Shown here: one piece after another, positions 7,374-15,602 of the stretch
How positions within the stretch are numbered: the stretch's first letter is position 1
Layout: the number at the start of each line of letters is the position of its first letter
From: Candidatus Thermofonsia Clade 1 bacterium
GTDB lineage: Bacteria > Chloroflexota > Anaerolineae > Aggregatilineales > UBA2796
Assembly: GCA_002794705.1 (NCBI GenBank)
Contig: PGTK01000001.1
Span: 186,001-250,000 of the forward strand
Direction of reading: 5' to 3'
Length of the DNA stretch: 64,000 nucleotides
Program-made: the position numbers and the translations under genes
Notes under the pieces: generated by a model
Told to the model about the DNA's origin: nothing
Seen by the model: only the letters and a program-made list of their open reading frames with translations
Database searches by the model: none

Positions 7374-9440
7374 ATGCTGGCTGAACTTGGAATTGTCACG
7401 ACGGCCTTGGCGCTGATTTGTGCCGTGATCGCAGCGCTCTTCGGCGCGTATGGCGCGCTCAATCACGCTGATCGCTGGATCATCAGTGCGCGCAACAGCT
7501 TGCTCTTCACCATGCCGCTCTTGAGCATCGCCTGCTTGAGCTTGGTGATTGCACAGCTGACGGGTCACTTTGAGATGCAGTATGTCTGGTCAGTTACGCA
7601 GATTAACGAACCGACTTTTTTCAAGATCACGGCGCTGTGGGGGGCGCAGCCGGGCTCGCTGCTCTTCTGGTCATGGATGCTGAGCGCCTTTGTGGCGGTC
7701 GCTGTGGTGATCAATTGGCGCAGTGAGCGTCGCTTGATGCCGTGGATGGTCACTTTCTCAGCGGGCGTGCTGACCTTTTTCATGATTCTGGTCGTGCTGT
7801 ATGAGAATCCGTTTGCGCGCTTTTGGATACTGCCGGGCGCCTCGCAGCCTGTGGCGAGCGTCTTTCAGCCAGCGCCGGAGGCGACGCTCTTCTTCCCACG
7901 CGACGGGCAGGGCTTGAACCCGTTGCTGCGCCACTTCGGCATGATCTTCCATCCGCCGATGCTCTATGGCGGCTACGTCGGCATGACCATCCCATTCGCC
8001 TTCGCTATGGCGGCGCTTGCCAGCGGACAGCTGAACACAAACTGGATACGGGCTACGCGGCGCTGGACGCTGATCGCATGGCTATTCCTGAGCGCGGGCT
8101 TGATTCTGGGCGGGCGCTGGGCATATGACGTGCTGGGCTGGGGCGGCTACTGGGGCTGGGATCCAGTTGAGAATGTGGCGCTCTTGCCGTGGCTGACGGG
8201 AACAGCCTTCCTGCATAGCATCATGATCCAAGAGCGGCGCGGCATGTTGAAGACGTGGAACATGTTCCTGATCATCTTCACCTTCCTATTGGTGATTCTC
8301 GGCACGTTCAGCACGCGCAGCGGCATTGTGGCGAGCGTCCATAGCTTTGCGCGCAGCGATATCGGGATGCCGATGCTGATTTTCTTGGGCATTTGCGCGG
8401 TCGGTTGCCTTGGGCTGTGGGCTTGGCGCTGGAGTCGCGGTGAGTTAGCGTCCGATCATCGCTTGGAGGGCTTGCTCAGCCGCGAGAGCATGTTCATCCT
8501 GAACAATTGGCTGTTCATGGGCGCTGTGCTGGTGGTGCTATGGGGGACTTACGCGCCGCTCTTCACGGAGCTATTGGCAGGGCAGGCGATCACGCTTGGC
8601 GCTGAGTACTACAATGCCCTCGTTGTGCCGATCTTCGGCGCGATCTATGTGCTGATGGGCGTGGCGCCTTTGGTTGCGTGGAAGCGCGCCTCGCTGAGTG
8701 CGCTTGGCAAGGCGATTCGCGTCCCGCTCATGCTGACCGTCGCTACTGTGCTGATCCTGATTGTGCTTGGCACACGCGAACCCGGCGCCTTCCTGAGCTA
8801 TGGCATGATCTTCCTTGCGGGCTACACGGCGCTCTGGGAATACTATCGCGGTCTCAAGGCGCGCACGGCGCGGGGCGAAAACGTGATTGTGGCGCTCAAC
8901 CGCCTGTTTGCGCGCAATCGCAGCCGTTATGGCGGCTATTTCATCCATCTCGCCATTGTGGTGATTGGCATTGGCGTGGTGGCAAGCACAGTCTACCAGC
9001 AAGAGACGCAGCAGACGCTTGACGTCGGGCAGACCATCACGCTAGGCAACATGACCATGCGCTACGAATCAGCCTTTGAGGCGGTTGCCGATGACGGACG
9101 CACAATGGTCATTGCCAATGTGAGCGTCTTCCGCGACGGACAGTACGTAGGCGAGATTCGTCCGCGCAAGGACTTTTTCGGTGAGCGCGGCATGCCGATG
9201 AGCATCGCCGGTCAGTACACGACGCTAGAGAGCGATTTCTACGTGCTGCTAACGAACCATCAAGGTGATAGAATCACGTTCAAGGTATACCTGAATCCGT
9301 TAGTGAACCTAATTTGGTGGGGTGGAATTTTGCTGATCATCGGCACAATCTTGGCAGCCTACCCTGATCCGCAGCGCGAACTTGCCGAAAAAGTGGCAGA
9401 GGCGCGTGCGCCGGGCAGTCTGCAGATTGCGGGCGATTGA
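7374..9440 (+). CDS. ccmF: Cytochrome c heme lyase subunit CcmF
   Basis: 688 residues, near the usual CcmF length, with about 14-15 membrane segments. The tryptophan-rich WWD heme-handling motif is present: GWGGYWGWDPVENVALLPW at residues ~257-275. Conserved RSGIVASVHSF follows. A periplasmic soluble segment lies before the last helix (residues ~540-640), as in the family. CcmF with CcmH attaches heme to CXXCH cysteines on the outer side of the cytoplasmic membrane. The genes for CcmABCDE are not in the window. CcmH, a CcmG-like thioredoxin and cytochrome c genes follow with spacings of a few bases. Confidence 0.95.
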   Translation: MLAELGIVTTALALICAVIAALFGAYGALNHADRWIISARNSLLFTMPLLSIACLSLVIAQLTGHFEMQYVWSVTQINEPTFFKITALWGAQPGSLLFWSWMLSAFVAVAVVINWRSERRLMPWMVTFSAGVLTFFMILVVLYENPFARFWILPGASQPVASVFQPAPEATLFFPRDGQGLNPLLRHFGMIFHPPMLYGGYVGMTIPFAFAMAALASGQLNTNWIRATRRWTLIAWLFLSAGLILGGRWAYDVLGWGGYWGWDPVENVALLPWLTGTAFLHSIMIQERRGMLKTWNMFLIIFTFLLVILGTFSTRSGIVASVHSFARSDIGMPMLIFLGICAVGCLGLWAWRWSRGELASDHRLEGLLSRESMFILNNWLFMGAVLVVLWGTYAPLFTELLAGQAITLGAEYYNALVVPIFGAIYVLMGVAPLVAWKRASLSALGKAIRVPLMLTVATVLILIVLGTREPGAFLSYGMIFLAGYTALWEYYRGLKARTARGENVIVALNRLFARNRSRYGGYFIHLAIVVIGIGVVASTVYQQETQQTLDVGQTITLGNMTMRYESAFEAVADDGRTMVIANVSVFRDGQYVGEIRPRKDFFGERGMPMSIAGQYTTLESDFYVLLTNHQGDRITFKVYLNPLVNLIWWGGILLIIGTILAAYPDPQRELAEKVAEARAPGSLQIAGD

Positions 9441-9443
9441 GCC

Positions 9444-9923
9444 ATGCGTCACGTGATGCTGCTAGTCGTTCTCGCGCTGCTGATGGGCGCGGCGCCTGCA
9501 TTCGCACAGGACGCGCCCAATTGCGCGCATCCGATCACTGAGGACGACGTGAACCGCGTCTCACGGAACTTGTATTGCCCTGTCTGCGAGAATTTGCCAC
9601 TGCGCGACTGTCCCACTGAAGCCTGTGAGCGTTGGCGCGATCAAGTCCGTGAGCTGCTCGCCTGTGGCGCGACCGATCAGGAGGTGCGCGACTACTTCGT
9701 AGCGCGCTTCGGTCAGATCGCTGTTGGCATGCCGACTGATCCGACGTTGCAATTTTTCACAGTTGCCTTGCCGTTGCTTTTGATCGGCGCTTTCGGCATC
9801 CTGATCGGGCTAATGCTGTGGCGCGGGCGTGCACAAGCGGCTGAATCAGCGCCAAAAGCTGAGCCATCAACCGACGATCCGTATCGCGCTGTGCTAGAGC
9901 GCGAACTAGATGAGCGTTTTTGA
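9444..9923 (+). CDS. ccmH: Cytochrome c biogenesis protein CcmH
   Basis: 159 residues: signal peptide (MLLVVLALLMGAAPAFAQ), a ~80-residue CcmH domain, then a C-terminal membrane helix (TVALPLLLIGAFGILIGLML). The active-site region reads NLYCPVCENLPLRDCPTEAC. The CPVC pair corresponds to the family's CxxC, which reduces apocytochrome cysteines with CcmF. Two further cysteines follow within ten residues, which is not the classical E. coli pattern. The three-base gap after ccmF and close spacing to the thioredoxin gene support an operon. Confidence 0.9.
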   Translation: MRHVMLLVVLALLMGAAPAFAQDAPNCAHPITEDDVNRVSRNLYCPVCENLPLRDCPTEACERWRDQVRELLACGATDQEVRDYFVARFGQIAVGMPTDPTLQFFTVALPLLLIGAFGILIGLMLWRGRAQAAESAPKAEPSTDDPYRAVLERELDERF

Positions 9924-9926
9924 GCC

Positions 9927-10472
9927 ATGAGTCAGAGTCCGCGTCGCCGTAATCCGCTGATCGTGCCGTTTTTCATCCTTGTGCCGTCCCTGATCATCAT
10001 CGGACTGGGCATCGTCTTGATTCGCGGCGATCAGGGGCAAGTGAGCAGCGGCATGGCGCCGACCTTCCGCTTGCCGCTTTATGACGGCGGAGTCTTTGAC
10101 CTTGAGGCGCAGCGCGGCAAGGTGGTACTGATCAATTTTTGGGCAAGTTGGTGCGGTCCGTGCCGCTCAGAGGCGGCGGAGCTGAATGCCGTCTGGGATA
10201 CCTTCCGCAACCGCGACTTCGCTATGGTCGGCATTGGCTACCTTGATAATGAGCGCGACGCACGCGCTTTCCTTGCTGAGTTTGGCGTGGAATATCCAAC
10301 CGGTCATGACGATCGCAGCGTAATTTCACGCGCCTATCGCATTCGCGGCGTGCCAGAGACCTTCATCCTGAATCGGCGCGGCGAGATTGCGCACGTCATC
10401 ATCGCGCCGACTACGATTAGCGTCTTGCGCCCGCTGATTGAACAGCTATTGGCAGAGGACGTGCAGCCATGA
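9927..10472 (+). CDS. Thiol-disulfide oxidoreductase, CcmG/ResA-like
   Basis: 181 residues. One N-terminal membrane anchor (residues ~12-32, PFFILVPSLIIIGLGIVLI) precedes an extracytoplasmic thioredoxin fold. The active site is NFWASWCGPCRSEAAEL (residues ~70-86), and the cis-proline loop is seen as GVPETFILNRRG. Members keep apocytochrome c or CcmH reduced. Three bases separate it from ccmH, and its stop overlaps the next start (ATGA), so it is part of the ccm operon. CcmG, ResA and TlpA cannot be told apart by sequence alone; the context favours CcmG. Confidence 0.92.
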   Translation: MSQSPRRRNPLIVPFFILVPSLIIIGLGIVLIRGDQGQVSSGMAPTFRLPLYDGGVFDLEAQRGKVVLINFWASWCGPCRSEAAELNAVWDTFRNRDFAMVGIGYLDNERDARAFLAEFGVEYPTGHDDRSVISRAYRIRGVPETFILNRRGEIAHVIIAPTTISVLRPLIEQLLAEDVQP

Positions 10473-10819
10473 GCGCGGGCGGCTATCTTTTGCTGATCTT
10501 TTTCAGCGCCTTCGCCTTGCTGATCATCCTCTTGCCGCTTTTGAGCAGGCGTCAGGCGGCGCAGAGCGACTTTGAGGTCGAGTTTGGCAAGATGCCGCTT
10601 GTGCAGCAACTCGCTCAGGAGCGCGAAGCAGTCCTGCAGGCGCTGCGCGACCTTGAATTTGACTATCAAACAGGTAAACTTGCCCAAGCCGACTATTTAC
10701 CGCAGCGCGAGGCGCTGCTAGAGCGTGGCGCGCAGCTTTTGCGGCGGCTTGAGCAGGAGCGCGAGGCAGCTCTTGAGAGCGCTATTCGCGCTGCCCGCCA
10801 ATCGAGAAGCGAGACCTAA
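10469..10819 (+). CDS. CcmI-like small membrane protein
   Basis: 116 residues. One N-terminal helix (YLLLIFFSAFALLIILLPLL) is followed by a charged helical region: REAVLQALRDLEFDYQTGKL, then DYLPQREALLERG. The L-x-DLE-x-D-x-x-x-GK-x-x-x-x-DY pattern is that of the N-terminal part of CcmI/CycH and of many short Chloroflexota proteins. The start overlaps the previous stop by 4 bp. In CcmI this part contacts CcmFH; the TPR half that holds apocytochrome is missing here. Function is inferred from position. Confidence 0.65.
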   Translation: MSAGGYLLLIFFSAFALLIILLPLLSRRQAAQSDFEVEFGKMPLVQQLAQEREAVLQALRDLEFDYQTGKLAQADYLPQREALLERGAQLLRRLEQEREAALESAIRAARQSRSET

Positions 10820-10824
10820 TCCGT

Positions 10825-12750
10825 ATGCGCTTGCACAACATTTTCAGCCTTTGGCTCAGTGCGCTTGGGCTGCTGCTCCTCAGCGCGTGCGGCAACCTAG
10901 CAGGTGAGCCGCCCATCATCCGTACCGTGCCATTGCCCACTATCACGCCGACTCCGCCGCCCGATCTGGGCAGACCGCCCGCCCGCGTTGATCTAGCGCG
11001 TGGCGCTGCCATCTTCAGCGATGCTCAGGGCTGTGCGCAGTGTCACGGTATCGCAGGTCAGTGGGATGGACCGTCTGCAGCGGCGTTCACGTGCAAGCCG
11101 CGCCTCGCCGATCCTGAAAATCGCGGCAAGGCCCCTCTGGCATGGTTCAGTCTGACCACAAATGGCAACAATGGCGCGGTCACTTGCCTGATGCCGCCTT
11201 GGCGCGCCCGTCTGGATGAACAGGCGCGCTGGGACGTGGTCAGTTTTGCCTACAGCCTGCACTACACGCCTGAGCAGATGGTGCGCGGCGGGCAAATTTG
11301 GGAGACGCGCTGCGCTGCGTGCCATGGCGCCGTCGGCAAGGGCGACTCGACTGTGCCTGACCTGACCGATCCTGCGTACTTGATCGCCAAGAGCGACATC
11401 GCACTTTTCCAGACGATCACGAACGGCATTCCGAACGTCCCGAACCATGTTTTCACCGATTTGAGCGAGGCGGATCGCTATGCGGCTATCGTCTTTTTGC
11501 GTGCGCTCTCATGGGATTCAGCTGATATCTTGCTGCGTCCGCCTGAGGAGCGTGTTGCTTACGTCGCTGCGCTGAGCGCGCCGCCTGCCGCAACCGAAGA
11601 GCCGACTCCAGCGCCTAGTCCGACGGCTATCGCAGCGGTACAGACATTCACCGTGCGCGGCGCTGTGCGCGCCGATCCGCCGCTCGGAGCGGGAGAGTCG
11701 ATCACCTTGCGCGTGATCGCGCTTGGCGTGCATAGTCCGCGTGAGCTTGCCAGCTATGAAACGACCGTGCGCGCTGATCAGACCTTTGAATTTGAGTCTG
11801 TGCTGAAGCAGCGCGGCGCGGTCTACGTCGCTAGTGCAGAGTATGACGGTGTGCTGCAGTTCAGTCAGCCGCTCTTGCTGGGTGAGGACGCGCCTGACAC
11901 TTTGGCGCTCGATTTGCCGCTTTTTCCCGTCAGCGCTGACCCATCAAATATAGTTGTGGAGCTACAGCGCCTATTTGTGGATGTGATCGCGCCCAATCGG
12001 GCGCTGATTCAGGGCGCGGCGCGGATTCGTAACGTGGGCGAGCGCCTTTTCCTCACGGAGCAGCGCACTGATGACGATCAGCGCATTTCCCTGACCTTTG
12101 AGTTGCCCGTCGGTGCAACAGCCGTGCGCCTTGCTGCTGAGTCGGCGGCGCGTTTCCGCCTACAGGCTGCGGAGTCGCCACAGCCGCGCATTGTGAGCGT
12201 TGCGCCGCTTGCGCCATCAGAGGTGGCGCTGTTGCAATTCAGCTATGAGCTGCCGTTTGCCGCAGCGAACATCCTGATCAATCAGCCCAATCGCTATCGC
12301 GTCAATGCGCTGATCGTAAATGTGCCGCAGGCGAGCGGCGCTCAGATCAGCGACCCGCGCTTCAGCCGCGATGAGCCTGTCACTATAGATATCGGGAGCT
12401 ACGATACATACGTTCTGCGCGAGCCACTAGCCGCGAATGCCAACATCACGATCAGCGTGGCGCTGGGCGCTACAGGCGCTTCGTCGGCTGATCCTGCTTT
12501 GGTCATTTTGATTTTCAGCATTTTTGCCTTGCTGCTCGGCACAGCGAGCGCGATTTGGTGGCTGAATCGGCGCGATCGGAGCGCCACAACGCCCAAAGAT
12601 GAGGCGGCGATGCTGATCGCCCAGATCGCAGCCCTTGATGAGCAATTTGAGCGCGGCAACCTGAGCGTTGAGGCATATCGTGCGCAGCGTGACGCGCTCA
12701 AGGCGCGTCTGGCACGCTTGAGCAACTTACCGTCTGTAACGAAAGAGTGA
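10825..12750 (+). CDS. Di-heme cytochrome c lipoprotein with large C-terminal domain
   Basis: 641 residues. The N-terminus has a lipobox (LLLLSACGN, Cys ~residue 21). Two class I heme sites follow: GCAQCHGIAG at ~70 and CAACHGAVGKGD at ~164. A Thr/Pro/Ala linker leads to a ~280-residue beta-rich region that I do not recognise. A membrane helix near residue 570 (ALVILIFSIFALLLGTASAI) comes before a cytoplasmic tail, LDEQFERGNLSVEAYRAQRD, resembling SHOCT/CcmI helices. It is probably an electron carrier anchored on the outer face and a client of the Ccm proteins encoded just upstream. The gap to the preceding gene is five bases. Confidence 0.85.
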   Translation: MRLHNIFSLWLSALGLLLLSACGNLAGEPPIIRTVPLPTITPTPPPDLGRPPARVDLARGAAIFSDAQGCAQCHGIAGQWDGPSAAAFTCKPRLADPENRGKAPLAWFSLTTNGNNGAVTCLMPPWRARLDEQARWDVVSFAYSLHYTPEQMVRGGQIWETRCAACHGAVGKGDSTVPDLTDPAYLIAKSDIALFQTITNGIPNVPNHVFTDLSEADRYAAIVFLRALSWDSADILLRPPEERVAYVAALSAPPAATEEPTPAPSPTAIAAVQTFTVRGAVRADPPLGAGESITLRVIALGVHSPRELASYETTVRADQTFEFESVLKQRGAVYVASAEYDGVLQFSQPLLLGEDAPDTLALDLPLFPVSADPSNIVVELQRLFVDVIAPNRALIQGAARIRNVGERLFLTEQRTDDDQRISLTFELPVGATAVRLAAESAARFRLQAAESPQPRIVSVAPLAPSEVALLQFSYELPFAAANILINQPNRYRVNALIVNVPQASGAQISDPRFSRDEPVTIDIGSYDTYVLREPLAANANITISVALGATGASSADPALVILIFSIFALLLGTASAIWWLNRRDRSATTPKDEAAMLIAQIAALDEQFERGNLSVEAYRAQRDALKARLARLSNLPSVTKE

Positions 12751-12759
12751 ATCCCATCT

Positions 12760-14676
12760 ATGCGCACTACTCGCAGAGCTATGCCACCTTCGCAATCCGA
12801 AGATCAGCAGACGCCTAAGACGCCGATAAATTGGCGGCGGCTGTTCAGCTACCTTGCGCCGCATCGGGCGCGCTTGGCGCTTGCCGTGCTGAGTCTGCTC
12901 TTCGCCACTGGACTCGGCTTGGTTTTCCCGCTTGTGATCGCCGATCTGCTGGCTGCTGTGCTGGCAGAGCAGGGCTATCAGGCGCTCAATGCGCTCACCT
13001 TGACTCTGATCGGCTTGTTCTTCGCACAGGCGTTCTTCACTTTTGTGCAGAATTACAATCTGGCGTACATCGGCGAGAGAATCGTCTTTCGGCTGCGCAA
13101 TCAGCTTTACGCGCATATTCAGCGCCTTTCGCTAGAGTTTTTCGTACTGCGGCGCGTCGGTGAGATACTCTCGCGCCTGAGCAGCGATGTCAATCTGGTG
13201 CGCACGCTGCTCACCACCAACATCACCTCGCTCTTGAGCAACGTGCTGACCCTCACAGGCTCAATTGTGATCGTTTTTGTGCTGAATCCTGCCCTGACGC
13301 TGTTCATCCTCGTGCTGATCCCTGCTTTGTTTGTGGTCGCCATTGTGTTTGGCAGACCGCTGCAGCGGCTCTCCACGCGCTATCAGGATGAATTGGCGGC
13401 TGCCAGCGCCGATGCACAAGAGGCAATTCAAGGCGTGCGGATCGTCAAGAGCTTTGTGCGGGAGGATTACGAAATTGAGCGCTACTATCGCGGCACAGAG
13501 AAAACTTTCAAGACGGCGCTGCGCCTGACGCTCTATCGCTCCGCTTTTGGCGCGCTGATGGCATTTCTCGGCTTTGGCTCATTGGCTGCGATCTTGTGGT
13601 TTGGCGGGCGCGAGGTGATCGAGGGTCGCCTGACCTTGCCTGTGATCAGCAGCTTTTTGATCTATGGCGTCTCCATTGCAGCGACGCTGGGCGGCTTGGC
13701 AGGTTTCTACACTGAGTTGCGCAGCACGCTAGGCGGCGTACGGCGCGTCTTCGAGGCGCTCGATACGCAGTCGGCTGTGGCGGATGCACCTGATGCAGTC
13801 CCGATCAGCACGGCTGAGGGACATATTAAGTTCGAGAATGTCTCGTTTGCCTATGAAGACGGCGTTGAGGTGCTGAAGGATGTCTCGTTTGAGATCGCAG
13901 CAGGTGAGATCGTGGCGCTAGTCGGTCCGAGCGGCAGCGGCAAGACGACTATCGTTAACTTGATCCCGCGCTTTTACGATCCAAGCGCAGGCGCTATTTA
14001 CCTTGATGGGCGCGACCTGCGCAGCCTGACTCAAGCCAGTCTGCGCGCTCAGATCGGCATTGTGCCACAGGAGACCACGCTCTTCAGCGGCACTGTGCGC
14101 GAGAATATCCTCTACGGTCGCCTAGATGCTGATGAAGCGGCTATGATCGCAGCAGCGAAGGCGGCTAACGCGCATAATTTCATCATGGCGTTGCCGAAAG
14201 GCTACGATACTGAGGTCGGGGAGCGCGGCGTGAAGCTGAGCGGCGGTCAGCGGCAGCGCGTAGCCATTGCCCGCGCCATTCTAAAAGACCCGCGCATTCT
14301 GTTGTTAGATGAGGCGACCAGCTCACTGGATAACGAGTCGGAGCGCTTGGTGCAAGAGGCACTGGATCGTCTGATGCAGGGACGCACCACGCTGATCGTG
14401 GCGCATCGGCTCAGCACGATCAAGATCGCCAGTCGCATCATTGTGCTGGAGAGCGGACGAATCGTCGAGATGGGGACGCACGATCAGCTCATGGCACTAG
14501 ACGGGCTGTATGCGCGATTGTACAACATGCAGTTCCGCCTGCCCGAACAAACCGCCGCCCTGCTCTCAGACGCGCCGCCTGTGGCAGATGGCGTCGCTTT
14601 GAGTGAGAGTCAGCGCATGGCTACGCCGCGAGTCAGTTTGCTAGGCGGCTTAAGCAGGCGCACCAAGACAGAGTAG
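12760..14676 (+). CDS. ABC exporter, fused membrane and ATPase domains (MsbA/LmrA-like)
   Basis: 638 residues. The N-terminal ~330 residues hold six membrane helices. The nucleotide-binding domain follows with Walker A GPSGSGKTT (~residue 390), the signature LSGGQRQRVAIARA, and Walker B ILLLDEATSSLDN. The H-loop is AHRLSTI. It is a half-transporter that presumably works as a homodimer. It lies 9 bp after the cytochrome gene, so it is probably co-transcribed with the ccm genes. A role such as thiol export (CydDC-like) or lipid export is inference; the sequence does not decide the substrate. Confidence 0.88.
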   Translation: MRTTRRAMPPSQSEDQQTPKTPINWRRLFSYLAPHRARLALAVLSLLFATGLGLVFPLVIADLLAAVLAEQGYQALNALTLTLIGLFFAQAFFTFVQNYNLAYIGERIVFRLRNQLYAHIQRLSLEFFVLRRVGEILSRLSSDVNLVRTLLTTNITSLLSNVLTLTGSIVIVFVLNPALTLFILVLIPALFVVAIVFGRPLQRLSTRYQDELAAASADAQEAIQGVRIVKSFVREDYEIERYYRGTEKTFKTALRLTLYRSAFGALMAFLGFGSLAAILWFGGREVIEGRLTLPVISSFLIYGVSIAATLGGLAGFYTELRSTLGGVRRVFEALDTQSAVADAPDAVPISTAEGHIKFENVSFAYEDGVEVLKDVSFEIAAGEIVALVGPSGSGKTTIVNLIPRFYDPSAGAIYLDGRDLRSLTQASLRAQIGIVPQETTLFSGTVRENILYGRLDADEAAMIAAAKAANAHNFIMALPKGYDTEVGERGVKLSGGQRQRVAIARAILKDPRILLLDEATSSLDNESERLVQEALDRLMQGRTTLIVAHRLSTIKIASRIIVLESGRIVEMGTHDQLMALDGLYARLYNMQFRLPEQTAALLSDAPPVADGVALSESQRMATPRVSLLGGLSRRTKTE

Positions 14677-14756
14677 TCAGTTGAACATCTGCCCAATTTG
14701 CCAAAGTTTGGTTATGCTTAAGCTATGCGTTGACCGTCAAGCGAGGCACACACCCT

Positions 14757-15140
14757 ATGGCGAAAATTCTTGTGGTAGAAGATACTCCTGATACGCGGCA
14801 GATGATGGTTGATCTTTTGGAAAATTTGGGTCACACGGCGATTGAGGCGCGAGATGGCGTAGAGGGCGTGCGCGTGGCGCTCTCAGATCGTCCAGACCTG
14901 ATTTTGCTTGATCTGATGATGCCGACTGCCTCAGGCGACTCGGCGCTCAGCTTTATGCGCGGCACACCTAATTTGAGCGATATCCCGATTATTGTTGTCT
15001 CTGCTCATCCCGATGTTGAACAAATCGCTACGCAGCTTGGTGCTAACGGCTGGTTGGCAAAGCCTATTCGGTATGATGAGCTGCGCCGCAGCATCAACTA
15101 CATACTCTCTCAGACCTCCGCCAGCTCCAGCAACGGCTGA
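14757..15140 (+). CDS. Single-domain response regulator (CheY-like)
   Basis: 127 residues from ATG 14757, which has a purine-rich GCGAGG upstream; a TTG nine codons earlier is less likely. The whole protein is one receiver domain. The acidic pair is in LVVEDTPDT, the phospho-acceptor Asp in LILLDLMMP, the conserved Ser in IVVSAHPD and the Lys in WLAKPI. No output domain is present. No kinase is adjacent. The last 31 bp overlap the biotin carrier gene on the other strand, tail to tail. Confidence 0.9.
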   Translation: MAKILVVEDTPDTRQMMVDLLENLGHTAIEARDGVEGVRVALSDRPDLILLDLMMPTASGDSALSFMRGTPNLSDIPIIVVSAHPDVEQIATQLGANGWLAKPIRYDELRRSINYILSQTSASSSNG

Positions 15141-15598
15141 GCGCGCTGCACCACCTCGCCCGCGCTGCATAACAGACGCACCACGCGACCGTCATGCGGC
15201 GCGGTCACCCGAATCTCCATTTTCATCGCCTCTAGCAGCACAAGGGGCTGCCCGCGCTTGACCGCGTCGCCCTCAGCTACGAGTACGCGCACCACCTGTC
15301 CATGCATACTAGCGCTCAAGCTGGCAGTCCCGCTTTCAGCCGTTCGACGGCGCGCACTGGGTCTGGCAAGGCTGAGTCTGAACTGCTGACCGCTCATGGC
15401 GATGTGAAAGGTATCCCCATCACGCCCGACGTGCGCTGTCAGCACCTGATCGCCTAGCCTGAAGACTAGCTCGCCGCCTGTAGCGCGTACCAGCTCGATC
15501 AAATATGTACGTTCGCCAATTCGGACGCGGAAACTATCGCCGTCGCGCTCAGCGCGCACGCTGTGAGTGACTTGCCCATGTTCAAAGCGGAATTCCAT
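15110..15598 (-). CDS. Biotin carboxyl carrier protein of an acyl-CoA carboxylase
   Basis: 162 residues. The C-terminal biotinyl domain contains LLEAMKMEIRVTAPHDGRV; the Lys in EAMKM is the biotin site. The N-terminal half is a beta-rich domain like those in the alpha subunit of propionyl/methylcrotonyl-CoA carboxylases (BT domain). It follows the biotin carboxylase gene by 4 bp, so both activities that are fused in many acyl-CoA carboxylase alpha chains are split here. No carboxyltransferase gene occurs in the window, so the acyl-CoA substrate is unknown. Confidence 0.88.
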   Translation of the reverse strand: MEFRFEHGQVTHSVRAERDGDSFRVRIGERTYLIELVRATGGELVFRLGDQVLTAHVGRDGDTFHIAMSGQQFRLSLARPSARRRTAESGTASLSASMHGQVVRVLVAEGDAVKRGQPLVLLEAMKMEIRVTAPHDGRVVRLLCSAGEVVQRAQPLLELAEV

Positions 15599-15602
15599 TG
15601 CG

